From JAIEOG01 sp964611895 (GTDB lineage: Bacteria > Bdellovibrionota > FAC87 > UBA2466), in assembly GCA_964611895.1 (NCBI GenBank), contig CAZTDN010000003.1, forward strand, positions 62,001 to 126,000: a stretch of 64,000 nucleotides of DNA, written 5' to 3'. The translations under genes and the position numbers were made by a program. The notes beneath the pieces are model-generated. The model ran no database searches. It was not told the origin of the DNA and saw nothing but the letters and a program-made list of their open reading frames with translations. Positions 26,074 through 34,516 of the stretch are shown piece after piece. Position 1 is the stretch's first letter. Each line of letters begins with the position of its first letter.

Positions 26074-27359
26074 TGTCTCGTATGCTGTTCTGCCTCTTTG
26101 CGATTTGCTGTTTCCTCGCCGAGGCAGAGTGGGTAGTGCCCCACCGAGGTGAAGCCCATGTTTTTTCGTTGTACGGTGGAGTCGCCATTGGTTCAGCGTC
26201 TCCAGACTCTAATGAGAGCTACCTGGTCGATAGCCTGAGAAACCTGAAGTTACTCGATGCGCAGGGCAAGTGGTGTGGAAAAAATACTTCCATCGTTCTC
26301 AATGGGAATTTTCTAGCTACCGAGGACGCATTCAAAGTTCTCAAACGAGTTGCTGTGCTACGATCTCAAGGCGCACAGATACGTATTGCCCTTTCAAAGA
26401 ATGATCTCATGAAGCTGGTGTATTACACACCGGTGAAGCCTACTCAGAGGAAAGCCTTTTTTACGCTTTTGCGAGACACGAGCTCTCTGTTTGTAAAAGT
26501 CGGCAAAAACTTCATTCTTCCAGATACCAATCGTGTTCCCAGAGAAACCTCCGCCGGACTCGTCCCGTGGGCCAATGAAGTACAAAATGATTTGGATAGA
26601 CTCTGGACCGAACTGGCCCAAGGGAGAGAGGTTTCTATTCCCGAGTCTATCAATGAGGTAATCGGAAGAAGTGGAGAGGAAAAGGATTTTCTGTCCGCTT
26701 GGGATATCGCAACACTGAGCGTGCGGGATCGCCCGATGATCGTTCAGCTAGAAAAAGAACTCGGCGTGCAACGAAGTGTCGTTGCGGTTTTTGGACCAAC
26801 GGAGAATCTTGGAGCTTTTGCAAAACACGTCATCAATGCAACTCCCACCAAAAACGCGGAGATAAAGCTCAAAATAGAAAACCAGCAAAGCGAGCCAAAA
26901 CTTGGCCCTGGAGATAAAACCACACTCCAAAGTCATGTCCCCGGAAAAGATACTATTTACCCCGATATCACCGGAGTCCAGCTGGGTCATAGGCATTTTC
27001 GATCAGGAATTCCCCACTACGACGGTGGCGTAATCCAACACGAAACTCCCCAAGATCCTGAGTCGGAAAGTTTCAAGCACCGCGATCGAAAAAACAGACT
27101 GTGCGGAGCGGCGTACGCTGGATTAATCACCACAGGAGCCCTGGTGGGATCCGCTGGCATTGCGGGCGGGGTGTACATCGCCACTCTACCGCCCGACCAT
27201 ACTCTCCCTGCCAATTGGTCCAGCTTTTCTCCGGAGGAAAAATGTTCCTTCAAAGGGGGAAGCGTGGACTCTTGGCAAGGGGAGGTCTGGTCGAATGTTT
27301 GCGTTTGCCCGGATCAGTCCCTGATCGATTCCGATCAAGAGTGGTGTGATGGGCGATAA
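26070..27359 (+). CDS. exported protein of unknown function with C-terminal hydrophobic segment
   Basis: 429 residues. MMSRMLFCLFAICCFLAEAEW is a signal peptide. A globular region of about 250 residues follows (NTSIVLNGNFLATEDAFKVL, AQIRIALSKNDLMKLVYYTP). A polar linker leads to CGAAYAGLITTGALVGSAGIAGGVYI near residue 350, a glycine/alanine-rich hydrophobic segment, and a cysteine-containing tail (EKCSFKGG, VCVCPDQ, EWCDGR) that could form disulfides. No known family. The start overlaps the preceding gene, making it the last member of the MacAB-TolC operon; it may be cargo or an accessory of the pump. Confidence 0.6.
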   Translation: MMSRMLFCLFAICCFLAEAEWVVPHRGEAHVFSLYGGVAIGSASPDSNESYLVDSLRNLKLLDAQGKWCGKNTSIVLNGNFLATEDAFKVLKRVAVLRSQGAQIRIALSKNDLMKLVYYTPVKPTQRKAFFTLLRDTSSLFVKVGKNFILPDTNRVPRETSAGLVPWANEVQNDLDRLWTELAQGREVSIPESINEVIGRSGEEKDFLSAWDIATLSVRDRPMIVQLEKELGVQRSVVAVFGPTENLGAFAKHVINATPTKNAEIKLKIENQQSEPKLGPGDKTTLQSHVPGKDTIYPDITGVQLGHRHFRSGIPHYDGGVIQHETPQDPESESFKHRDRKNRLCGAAYAGLITTGALVGSAGIAGGVYIATLPPDHTLPANWSSFSPEEKCSFKGGSVDSWQGEVWSNVCVCPDQSLIDSDQEWCDGR

Positions 27360-27361
27360 CC

Positions 27362-27496
27362 TTACCCGCCCCAAGGGCTATACCGGCCCGTTCCCGAGAA
27401 ACCGTTGCAAGCCGTTGTGGTAGAAACCACTCCGACCGCCGCCAGCGCAAAAATCAGCCGCAAGATGAGCAACTTTTTGCTAATGGATGTTCGCAT
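27362..27496 (-). CDS. small lipoprotein
   Basis: A 44-residue peptide with a classical lipoprotein signal: basic MRTSISKKLL, a hydrophobic LIFALAAVGVV core and the box TTAC, leaving a 15-residue mature tail rich in Gly and Ser. ATG 27496 is preceded by AGGAG at seven bases. It resembles the tiny entericidin-like lipoproteins in general design, though no sequence match is claimed. It ends two bases from the convergent upstream gene's stop. Confidence 0.6.
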   Translation of the reverse strand: MRTSISKKLLILRLIFALAAVGVVSTTTACNGFSGTGRYSPWGG

Positions 27497-27701
27497 ACAT
27501 ACTCCTATTCCATTTGTGGTTGTGTGACCTGTTGATGTTTCCATCATAAGATTTAAATGTTGAATAATTATGAAGATGGCCATTCATTTGGTAAATATCT
27601 TGTACTCACCTTGTGGATAGCGCTGCGCGTGGACCAAGCCTTGCAAAACTAGAAGGCGGCATGGCGCCTGGCCAGGCGCAGACAAGTGGAGTGCGTCAAA
27701 C

Positions 27702-29162
27702 TTGGTCCAGTTTAGAAAAAAAAAAGTCAATGTGTTCGCTAAGGGACTCCTTCTACTGGCCGTCATCTGTGCCGTCGGGGCCCCTCGAACCGTTGCGGCC
27801 TCCACGCTGCGCCAGTGCTTTCAGGGCCTTTCAAACTTCGTCTCCGAACCAATCAAGAAGTTAAAAACAGCGCAGGCAGTAACCAAACGCCGCGCCACTC
27901 TAGAACGTAAGTTTGGGAAATTCGGTTTTTATATCAAAGGAACGACTGAGGAGTTTGGGCAGCAGGGAGTCCCCATAGACTCCGTTACGCTGCAAGCCTT
28001 GAAAATACCTTCGAGCCTGCATGGCTATTACGATCCCAAAACGGGTAAGTTTGACTATTCTGCCGCGCAGAAAATGGAGTTGGCTGCGGACTATGTCGAC
28101 AAAAATGCTACTGTCGTACTTTCTCCCAATGACTACATCCTTGAAGATGGGCGAATGTTTCAGGACTTTATAAAGCTGCTGGAGCAGGAGCCCACTACTA
28201 AACTCTGGATCATCACCGCGAAGACCACTCAGAGCGCCAAGCTTCAGGATTCCATTCAACACCTTCCCGCACAGATTTCGAGTCGCATTCGAATTTCGGC
28301 CGATCAGAAAGAAACCCCCATTATCTGGGTGCGGGATGCTTTTATCCCGCAGAAAAACATTCCAGCGATCGTCCAAGGGGACAGCCCGCCGAACACCGAG
28401 GCCGCCATCGTAAATGGCAGAGTCCTTTTGGCCAACACGCTTGCCCCATCCATTCCCTCAACCAAGCTGCCCTTTTACTTAGAAGGCGGCGATATCGTCG
28501 TGGGTGAACGAGATGTTTTTGTTGGATACATGACGGTTCTTGAGAATGCCTATCGGCTGCAGATTTCTAGTCGAGATATGCTAAATGTGCTGGGCACTGC
28601 GTTTGGCAAACCGATCACGATGATCGGATCCGAAAAAGCGGCTCCGGATGAGCACATCGACTATGGATTTGCGGTCACCAAAAACCTCCGCACGGGAGAA
28701 GACGTATTTATCTTGGGCTCGCACCAAATGGCGATCGCTTCACTCCATAAGGCAACCGCAAAAAGCAAAAACGATGCAAATCACATCCGCAATCGGCTCG
28801 AATCCATGAATCTTAAGTCCAAACTAAATAACTTCCAACACCGCTTAGACTACCAAGCTGAGATCCTCCAAATCGCAAAAGAAAAATCCTATCCGGTGCT
28901 CGAAGTCCCTCGTGTGGGGCCGGCTTATTCCTTTTTTTCCCCAAGTGCAATTTTCACCTATACCAACTCTATTTTTGTGGGAAAAACGGCGATGATGCCT
29001 ACTTTGGGAATTGATTCTATCGATGATGCCGCGACCAAAGCGTTTGAGAGTCTCGGCTATTCGGTTATTCCCGTCCCCTTCGGAAAAGAGCTCTTTTTCT
29101 GCGCTGGCGGGGTTCGTTGTGCTACTGCTGTCCTACCAGGTGGTGTAGAATTGCGTGAATGA
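27702..29162 (+). CDS. exported guanidino deiminase-fold enzyme (agmatine/peptidylarginine deiminase-like)
   Basis: 486 residues with an N-terminal signal (VFAKGLLLLAVICAVGAPRTVAA). The pentein catalytic set is present: IWVRDAF (Trp209, Arg211, Asp212), YLEGGDIVVG (Glu261, Asp264), EHIDYGFAV (His318, Asp320), and the nucleophile Cys473 in AGGVRCATAVLP close to the C-terminus. These are the positions used by agmatine and peptidylarginine deiminases. Export argues for an extracytoplasmic substrate such as protein arginine or a peptide. TTG start with GGAG upstream; GTG 27732 is possible. A palindrome GCGCCTGGCCAGGCGC lies at 27664-27679 in the leader. The stop overlaps the MATE gene. Confidence 0.8.
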   Translation: MVQFRKKKVNVFAKGLLLLAVICAVGAPRTVAASTLRQCFQGLSNFVSEPIKKLKTAQAVTKRRATLERKFGKFGFYIKGTTEEFGQQGVPIDSVTLQALKIPSSLHGYYDPKTGKFDYSAAQKMELAADYVDKNATVVLSPNDYILEDGRMFQDFIKLLEQEPTTKLWIITAKTTQSAKLQDSIQHLPAQISSRIRISADQKETPIIWVRDAFIPQKNIPAIVQGDSPPNTEAAIVNGRVLLANTLAPSIPSTKLPFYLEGGDIVVGERDVFVGYMTVLENAYRLQISSRDMLNVLGTAFGKPITMIGSEKAAPDEHIDYGFAVTKNLRTGEDVFILGSHQMAIASLHKATAKSKNDANHIRNRLESMNLKSKLNNFQHRLDYQAEILQIAKEKSYPVLEVPRVGPAYSFFSPSAIFTYTNSIFVGKTAMMPTLGIDSIDDAATKAFESLGYSVIPVPFGKELFFCAGGVRCATAVLPGGVELRE

Positions 29163-30535
29163 CGCAGTCGAACTCCACCTCGCGCAAACACCGATGGAAA
29201 CAAATACTCCAAATCGCCTGGCCCTTGATCCTAGCTAACAGTTTTTGGAACCTTCAACTCACTATCGACCGCATATTTCTCGGGCAGTTTTCGACCGAAG
29301 CATTAGGAGCTGCGCCCACGGTCATGGGTGTGTTTTGGACGCCCATGGCGCTCTTGCAGCAAACCGCGGCGTACCTCACGACATTTGTCGCTCAGTACCA
29401 CGGTGCCCACCAGCCGCGAAACATCGGACCCGCGCTCTGGCAAGCGGTCTACATTAGTATTGCTGGCGGAATTTTATTCCTTGTCTTCATCCCCGGTGCA
29501 GAAAGTTTTTTTATGTGGATGGGACACCCCGCGACAACGGCGGCGATAGAAGGCGAATACTTTGCTCCTATTTGTTATTCTGCTTTGCCGGCCGCGCTGA
29601 TCGCCGCTGCGAGTGGATTTTATGGTGGTCTGGGCAAAACTCAGACGGTGATGTGGATCAATTGTGTGGGTCTCATTGCCAATGCGATTCTGGATTACCT
29701 GCTCATTTTTGGTCACTTAGGATTTCCTGCTCTGGGTGTGGCGGGAGCAGGCTACGCCACGGCGCTCGCCAATTACATCTCGGCGGGGTTTGCTTTTTAC
29801 TGGATATTCACCTCCGAAAACGAGAAACAATATGGCGTTTTGTCGGGCTGGAAGTGGCACGGAGATCTCCTACGACGCTATCTGCGGTACGGACTACCCA
29901 GTGGCCTCCAGTGGGCGTTAGAGGGCCTCGCGTTTACAGTTTTTCTCATAATCATCGGTAGAATGGAGAATGCCGAAGCCGCATTGGCTGCTAGTGGTAT
30001 TGCAACCACGGTCTTGATGCTCGCGATCTTACCCCCCATGGGCATTGCCCAAGCCGTCATGATTCAAGTGGGGCAGTTTTTGGGAGAAAAAGCTCCCGAA
30101 AAAGCGGTGGAGTTTGCGTGGAGCGGGTTTCAAGTCGTTTTTTTCTATATCGTGCCGTTGGGATGCACGTTTGTTCTCTTTCCTCAGTTATACCTCGGGC
30201 TTTTTGAGAACGCGGGGAATCCTGAACTTTGGCAGCAGGTCGCACAGATAGCTCCGTACTTGCTGATGTTTGTCGCCTTTTTCACCTGTTTTGATTGCAC
30301 GAATATCGTCTTTTCGTTCGCCCTCAAGGGGGCGGGAGACACTCGATTCGTGAGCCTGGTCGCACTGCTTCTTCCGTGGCCCTTGATGGTACTCCCAACC
30401 TGGTGGATACAGGATTGGCCGGGCGCCATCTATTGGGCCTGGGGCGCAGCGAGTGTTTATTCAGTCGTTCTCGCGATGGTGTTTTTGGGTCGGTTCCAAG
30501 GTGGCAAATGGAAACAGATGAGTGTCATCGGCTAG
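29159..30535 (+). CDS. MATE family efflux transporter
   Basis: A 458-residue protein with about twelve hydrophobic segments in two MatE repeats, e.g. IAWPLILANSFWNLQLTIDRIFLGQFSTEALGAA at the start of the first and YGLPSGLQWALEGLAFTVFLIIIGRM at the start of the second. These are proton- or sodium-driven exporters of the NorM/DinF type. ATG overlaps the deiminase stop (ATGA), so the two are coupled; the exporter may move a product or a partner molecule of that enzyme. A perfect hairpin follows 10 bases after the stop. Confidence 0.9.
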   Translation: MTQSNSTSRKHRWKQILQIAWPLILANSFWNLQLTIDRIFLGQFSTEALGAAPTVMGVFWTPMALLQQTAAYLTTFVAQYHGAHQPRNIGPALWQAVYISIAGGILFLVFIPGAESFFMWMGHPATTAAIEGEYFAPICYSALPAALIAAASGFYGGLGKTQTVMWINCVGLIANAILDYLLIFGHLGFPALGVAGAGYATALANYISAGFAFYWIFTSENEKQYGVLSGWKWHGDLLRRYLRYGLPSGLQWALEGLAFTVFLIIIGRMENAEAALAASGIATTVLMLAILPPMGIAQAVMIQVGQFLGEKAPEKAVEFAWSGFQVVFFYIVPLGCTFVLFPQLYLGLFENAGNPELWQQVAQIAPYLLMFVAFFTCFDCTNIVFSFALKGAGDTRFVSLVALLLPWPLMVLPTWWIQDWPGAIYWAWGAASVYSVVLAMVFLGRFQGGKWKQMSVIG

Positions 30536-30545
30536 GTTAAAAGCA

Positions 30546-30577
30546 AAAAGCCATGGATCGCGCGATCCATGGCTTTT
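30546..30577. terminator. bidirectional terminator, perfect 16-bp arms
   Basis: AAAAGCCATGGATCGC and its exact complement meet without a loop spacer. The arms end in a T run in both directions (CTTTT on the plus strand; CTTTTTGCTTTT on the minus strand), between the convergent MATE gene and the minus-strand exported protein. Confidence 0.8.
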
Positions 30578-30604
30578 CCACAACTGCACGTCGACTCAAG
30601 GCGC

Positions 30605-31123
30605 TTAGTGGCAAACGTCTTGTTTCCACTCCTTCACCATCGCAATCAACTGCGCGGCAGCCCGAGTGTTGTTCGTGACAGTTCCCCCGCAAGGATAAGA
30701 TCCTGACTGGAGCAAGAACTGGTTGTTGTTCGCACGAATGGTGAAAGACCGCATGGGAAGCGCCAAACAGTGTGGGCCAGTTTGGGTGACCAGAGCCCCA
30801 TGCTCAGCCGCCCGAACCAGGCGAGCGACTTCGCGGATTTCATAGCGAGAAAGCTGTTTGATGGTGCTCCATTGGCAACGACTGTAGTCGATGGACGGAG
30901 TCCCCGGAACTGGACGCCGGCCGTGTCCACCATAGTACGGACGTTTCATCGCGCACTCGGCTCCATAAACAACCCCATCAAAGGTAGCCCGGACGATTTG
31001 AGCTTTGGAACCCACCCCCGAAATCATCATCGGGGTATCGATCAGCTCTACCGACACAGAACGAATGCTGGTTGCAAAAGAAAGAGTGGAAAGACTCACT
31101 CCTAAAAGAAATAATTTTTTCAT
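30605..31123 (-). CDS. exported protein, unknown
   Basis: 172 residues with a signal peptide MKKLFLLGVSLSTLSFA. The mature part is a small beta-rich domain with five or so cysteines (AECAMKRPYYGG, YSRCQW, HCLALPMR, YPCGGTV, the final DVCH), suggesting disulfides in the periplasm. ATG 31123 is backed by a perfect AGGAGG five bases upstream; the longer frame is rejected. No family recognised. Transcription ends at the hairpin 30546-30577. Confidence 0.75.
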   Translation of the reverse strand: MKKLFLLGVSLSTLSFATSIRSVSVELIDTPMMISGVGSKAQIVRATFDGVVYGAECAMKRPYYGGHGRRPVPGTPSIDYSRCQWSTIKQLSRYEIREVARLVRAAEHGALVTQTGPHCLALPMRSFTIRANNNQFLLQSGSYPCGGTVTNNTRAAAQLIAMVKEWKQDVCH

Positions 31124-31434
31124 ACGATCCTCCTGCCCGTTGGGCGTTTCAATTTGTCCGGCTGCTAGTGCAGCTCTCGTGCCAAACTGCCCAAGCCTAG
31201 AGACGCGCCGCGCACTGGGTTCCAATTTGGAACCGGTGGCGAAAGTCGCCTACTTTGTGGCCCCAGAAGCATAATTCCTGAAACGACGAACTTTTGGACG
31301 CCTCTTTGCCCAGGAGGTCAAAGGCTTAGGTATCGCTAGAAAAAGGCCTGTCAAAGACCTAGGCGATTTACCTCCCAGCTCCAGGCACAAAAGCAGTCGA
31401 CCCGAATGGCACGCGGGGTGCACATCTAGAGAGC
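31124..31434. promoter_or_regulatory. 311-bp divergent intergenic region with a palindromic operator candidate
   Basis: This lies between two divergent genes for exported proteins and must hold both promoters, but I see no convincing -35/-10 pair. GGTTCCAA-T-TTGGAACC (31218-31234) is a perfect 8-bp-arm inverted repeat about 95 bases upstream of the minus-strand gene and could bind a dimeric regulator. No open frame of interest was found. Confidence 0.3.
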
Positions 31435-33018
31435 ATGGTGCGTGGGCAGAGTATATTTCGTTTAACTCATTGTGTCGCTTTATTCACAGTCACACTGACT
31501 ACCGGTGGCTGTTTCCTCAACCGCAAAGCGATTGAACAAGCGACCTCCCAGCTCAAAGTCACGGCAACTTGGACAGACAGTGAAACGCCCCTACTCACCG
31601 ATCGAGAAAAGATCCTGGCCCAAATTTGGAACAACAATAAGGCCCGACAAAGGAATCTATTCACCAGCGCTTCGTTCACTCCTTTCGTTTTGTATAACTT
31701 TCAAATCATCGCGCACCCACTTCTGGACTACGCTGTTGCCAACAGGCGCCCCGGGTACTTGGACGATATCGCGGGTATTTCTCTCTTAGCTTTGGACAAA
31801 CTACAGACTGTAAACAAATATTGGTATTTCACTGGAGACTACAGCGCAAACTCTGGATACGCTCTCCTTCCCTTGAGCAAATCCCGACGCCTCTGGCTCG
31901 AAGCCAATGGAAAAGAGTCAGTCCTTGCCTCTTCCCAGTTTATCTACCTCATTTCTCACGAAATTCGCCTCTTCACCGAAGCGGGCAGCGAAGCAACGCC
32001 CGCAATGAACCGAGTGATTTCTTCCTATCTCCCCATAGTGCTCGACCAGATGGATCACTGGAACTCTGGCGACAACGACGGAATCTGGCAGGTTATCGGG
32101 TGGAGATGTACGGACACTAAGCGTCACACCTTGGTGGACTTTACCAACCGCGCGTACTTAAAGCAGCTCGGCAGCAACAAGTCGTATTGCAATTACCTCG
32201 ATGATGGAATTCTGCAAATAGGAGCGGCTGCGGTGGAACTGCTATCGGCAAACAAAACTGACCCGCGAAAAGTCCCTCTGAGCTTGATGAACCGAATGGG
32301 CCTGGCGAGTATCGCACTTACGGTGCTCAAACTTTTCGAGCAACGATTAGAGAATACGCTGGTTACCGATTTCAAAGGACGGCGGTTGACCGGAGCAACT
32401 CTGGATGCCGGGGCCTGGAAAGACCATGTCGACTTTCGCTACTCAGATCTGGTTCAGCTAAGTTTTCCAGAACCTGAGCGCAAACCTGCCGCTGCGCCTA
32501 AACCTGCCGCAAATGTCTCTTGGGATTTAGGCCATGGCATGCGTTTGGTGCCTGTTTTGAATAGCTATGCACTCGCCAAGGACCTGATTGACACTCGTTT
32601 TTCGGCTGAAGAATGGATGGAGAAATTCTCCAACCAGATAGCCTACCGAGTCTTTAACAAAAATCTGAGCCGCCCTCTATTTGCAAATTACCTCGATGGT
32701 TCCAACGGTTGGTATAGAGTGAACTACTCCGGGCGTTCCGGGTGGGGATATTCTCCGTCGGGATTATCGGCCGAGTGGCTCCTTGCTGGCTACTGCAGTT
32801 GGAAAAAATTTAACCCGGACCTAGACACCGTTTGTGAACGCGTGTGGGCAATGGCGCGGTCGACGGATCCTAGCCTGGTCGCCCATAGAACTCAGTACTT
32901 TGAAGATGGACTCTTTTCCAATTACGCTCCATCCCATCGGGTGATTTTTGACACCAAACCCACGAGCACTTCTCTCTATATGTTGCGATTCCTCGCAGCG
33001 CTTGAATCCAAAGAATAA
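31435..33018 (+). CDS. lipoprotein of unknown function
   Basis: 527 residues. A signal of MVRGQSIFRLTHCVALFTVTL ends in TTGGC, a good lipobox. The mature protein is helical and aromatic-rich, with blocks such as LYNFQIIAHPLLDYAVAN, GYLDDIAGISLLALDKL, DGILQIGAAAVELL and NGWYRVNYSGRSGWGYSPSGLSAEWLLAGY, reminiscent of alpha/alpha-barrel glycan-active folds, but no catalytic motif can be named. A proline/alanine linker (RKPAAAPKPAANV) lies near residue 355. Its stop is two bases from the convergent MBOAT gene, so a role in envelope glycan modification is possible but only contextual. Confidence 0.6.
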   Translation: MVRGQSIFRLTHCVALFTVTLTTGGCFLNRKAIEQATSQLKVTATWTDSETPLLTDREKILAQIWNNNKARQRNLFTSASFTPFVLYNFQIIAHPLLDYAVANRRPGYLDDIAGISLLALDKLQTVNKYWYFTGDYSANSGYALLPLSKSRRLWLEANGKESVLASSQFIYLISHEIRLFTEAGSEATPAMNRVISSYLPIVLDQMDHWNSGDNDGIWQVIGWRCTDTKRHTLVDFTNRAYLKQLGSNKSYCNYLDDGILQIGAAAVELLSANKTDPRKVPLSLMNRMGLASIALTVLKLFEQRLENTLVTDFKGRRLTGATLDAGAWKDHVDFRYSDLVQLSFPEPERKPAAAPKPAANVSWDLGHGMRLVPVLNSYALAKDLIDTRFSAEEWMEKFSNQIAYRVFNKNLSRPLFANYLDGSNGWYRVNYSGRSGWGYSPSGLSAEWLLAGYCSWKKFNPDLDTVCERVWAMARSTDPSLVAHRTQYFEDGLFSNYAPSHRVIFDTKPTSTSLYMLRFLAALESKE

Positions 33019-33020
33019 GC

Positions 33021-34478
33021 TCAGAACTGAAAGTACAAAAAAGGCGTAGGTGGTAGGTCCGGACTTCCGATCGGAACAGTGGCCGCAAAAAGCAGTAGTG
33101 CCGCAGACCATTGCCAGGGCGTGGGGGCCTCGAGGTTCTCTAGAGACTGAGCGTCAAAAAAGCGCTCCGCATAAAAACAAAACACCAAGCCGCAAGAACA
33201 ACTGATCGCGGCTCCCCAATCCGAAACCAGGCTTTGCAGAGGCAGCAAATGGACATTATCCCCCTGCGCTGCGGTCATGGACGCCAGAACGGATAGAGCC
33301 TGCCCCATGTTCTCGGAGCGGAAAAAAACCCATCCCACCAGAACAACCCACAACATCAGCAATCGCCGCGTCCAAGCCGGTGCAAACCCCAACGCCATTC
33401 GCTCTACACACAGCCACCCACCATGCAAAGCGCCCCAAACGATAAATGTCCAGTTTGCGCCATGCCATGCTCCTCCAATGAGCATAGTCAGAAACAAGTT
33501 GATGTAGGTTCGAACCTTGCCTTTGCGACTGCCCCCCAGCGGAACATATAAATAATCGCGTAACCAAGTAGACAGACTGATATGCCATCGCCTCCAGAAA
33601 TCTTGCAGATCCGAAGCCAGATAAGGTCGATTAAAATTAGTCGGGAACTGGAATCCCAAGCAAACACCCAGTCCAATTGCCATTAAAGAGTATCCATAGA
33701 AATCAAAATAGATTTGCATGGCGTACGCTATCGAGCCAATCCAAGCGGCCCCGAATCCCGGAGGTGATCCCGAATCAAAGGCAAGAGGAACAAAAACAGC
33801 GTACGCATCGGCAAAACCGCACTTTAGAAACAACCCAAACGCAAACAGCACCAACCCGGCCTGGACCCGCATTCCCCGATATCCAGAAAACTGGCCTACC
33901 ATATCCCGGTAGCGGACGATCGGACCGGCAACAAAACGGGGAAACATCCCAATAAATGCAAAAAACTCATCGGCGCGTTTAGGGGGGATTACCCTCCCCC
34001 AGTAAACATCAATGACAAAGCTCAAAGACTCAAAAGTATAAAACGAAATCCCAGGGGGAAGACTGGCGGGAATAAACTCGTGCAGCTTTGCCATCTGCTG
34101 AGCGAGGTCAGGAGAAAAAGCAGCGATATTGGCAGTGAAGAAAGTCCAATACTTAAACACGCTCAACAAAGCGAGATTCTGCCCAATGGAGAGACACAGA
34201 ATCATTTTGCGAAATCGAACTCTCTCCGAACGGCTCAAAAGCGAAGCCCAAACAAAATCAAAACAAATACAGATCAAAAATGGAACAAGCCACCATTGCT
34301 CCGAGTACCCGTAGAAGATCAACGTGGAAAAAAACAAGCACAGTCGAGGAGCGGCGCTGTACTTGTTTCCTGAAGCAACCAAAGCGAAGCGGTGCGCCAA
34401 AAGCGCAAGGGGCAAAAACAGAAACAGAAAAGCGCTGTCGGTAAACTGCATCTGGGTTTTTCCCGGGTTCGAGTTCAT
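33021..34478 (-). CDS. MBOAT family O-acyltransferase (AlgI-like)
   Basis: A 485-residue polytopic membrane protein of the AlgI/DltB MBOAT family. Diagnostic parts are LPPGISFYTFESLSFVIDVYWG, the FPRFVAGPIVRYRDM loop, SDLQDFWRRWHISLSTWLRDYLYVPLGGS, and GGAWHGANWTFIVWGALHGG with the invariant catalytic His. Such proteins pass acyl groups from a cytoplasmic donor across the inner membrane to a periplasmic SGNH transferase acting on polysaccharide. The divergent SGNH-like gene 38 bases away fits that partnership. The acceptor glycan is unknown; no alginate genes are present. Confidence 0.92.
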   Translation of the reverse strand: MNSNPGKTQMQFTDSAFLFLFLPLALLAHRFALVASGNKYSAAPRLCLFFSTLIFYGYSEQWWLVPFLICICFDFVWASLLSRSERVRFRKMILCLSIGQNLALLSVFKYWTFFTANIAAFSPDLAQQMAKLHEFIPASLPPGISFYTFESLSFVIDVYWGRVIPPKRADEFFAFIGMFPRFVAGPIVRYRDMVGQFSGYRGMRVQAGLVLFAFGLFLKCGFADAYAVFVPLAFDSGSPPGFGAAWIGSIAYAMQIYFDFYGYSLMAIGLGVCLGFQFPTNFNRPYLASDLQDFWRRWHISLSTWLRDYLYVPLGGSRKGKVRTYINLFLTMLIGGAWHGANWTFIVWGALHGGWLCVERMALGFAPAWTRRLLMLWVVLVGWVFFRSENMGQALSVLASMTAAQGDNVHLLPLQSLVSDWGAAISCSCGLVFCFYAERFFDAQSLENLEAPTPWQWSAALLLFAATVPIGSPDLPPTPFLYFQF

Positions 34479-34516
34479 CTTAGCATACCTAAACAGCCCT
34501 GCTATAATCCCCGCAG

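Noticed and set aside
27664..27679. Perfect palindrome GCGCCTGGCCAGGCGC in the deiminase leader as a riboswitch or attenuator
   Set aside because: No alternative structure, T run or known riboswitch core is visible; it is only a short palindrome and possibly an operator.
33021..34478. Alginate acetylation cluster
   Set aside because: The MBOAT protein is AlgI-like, but no alginate polymerase, export or epimerase genes surround it.
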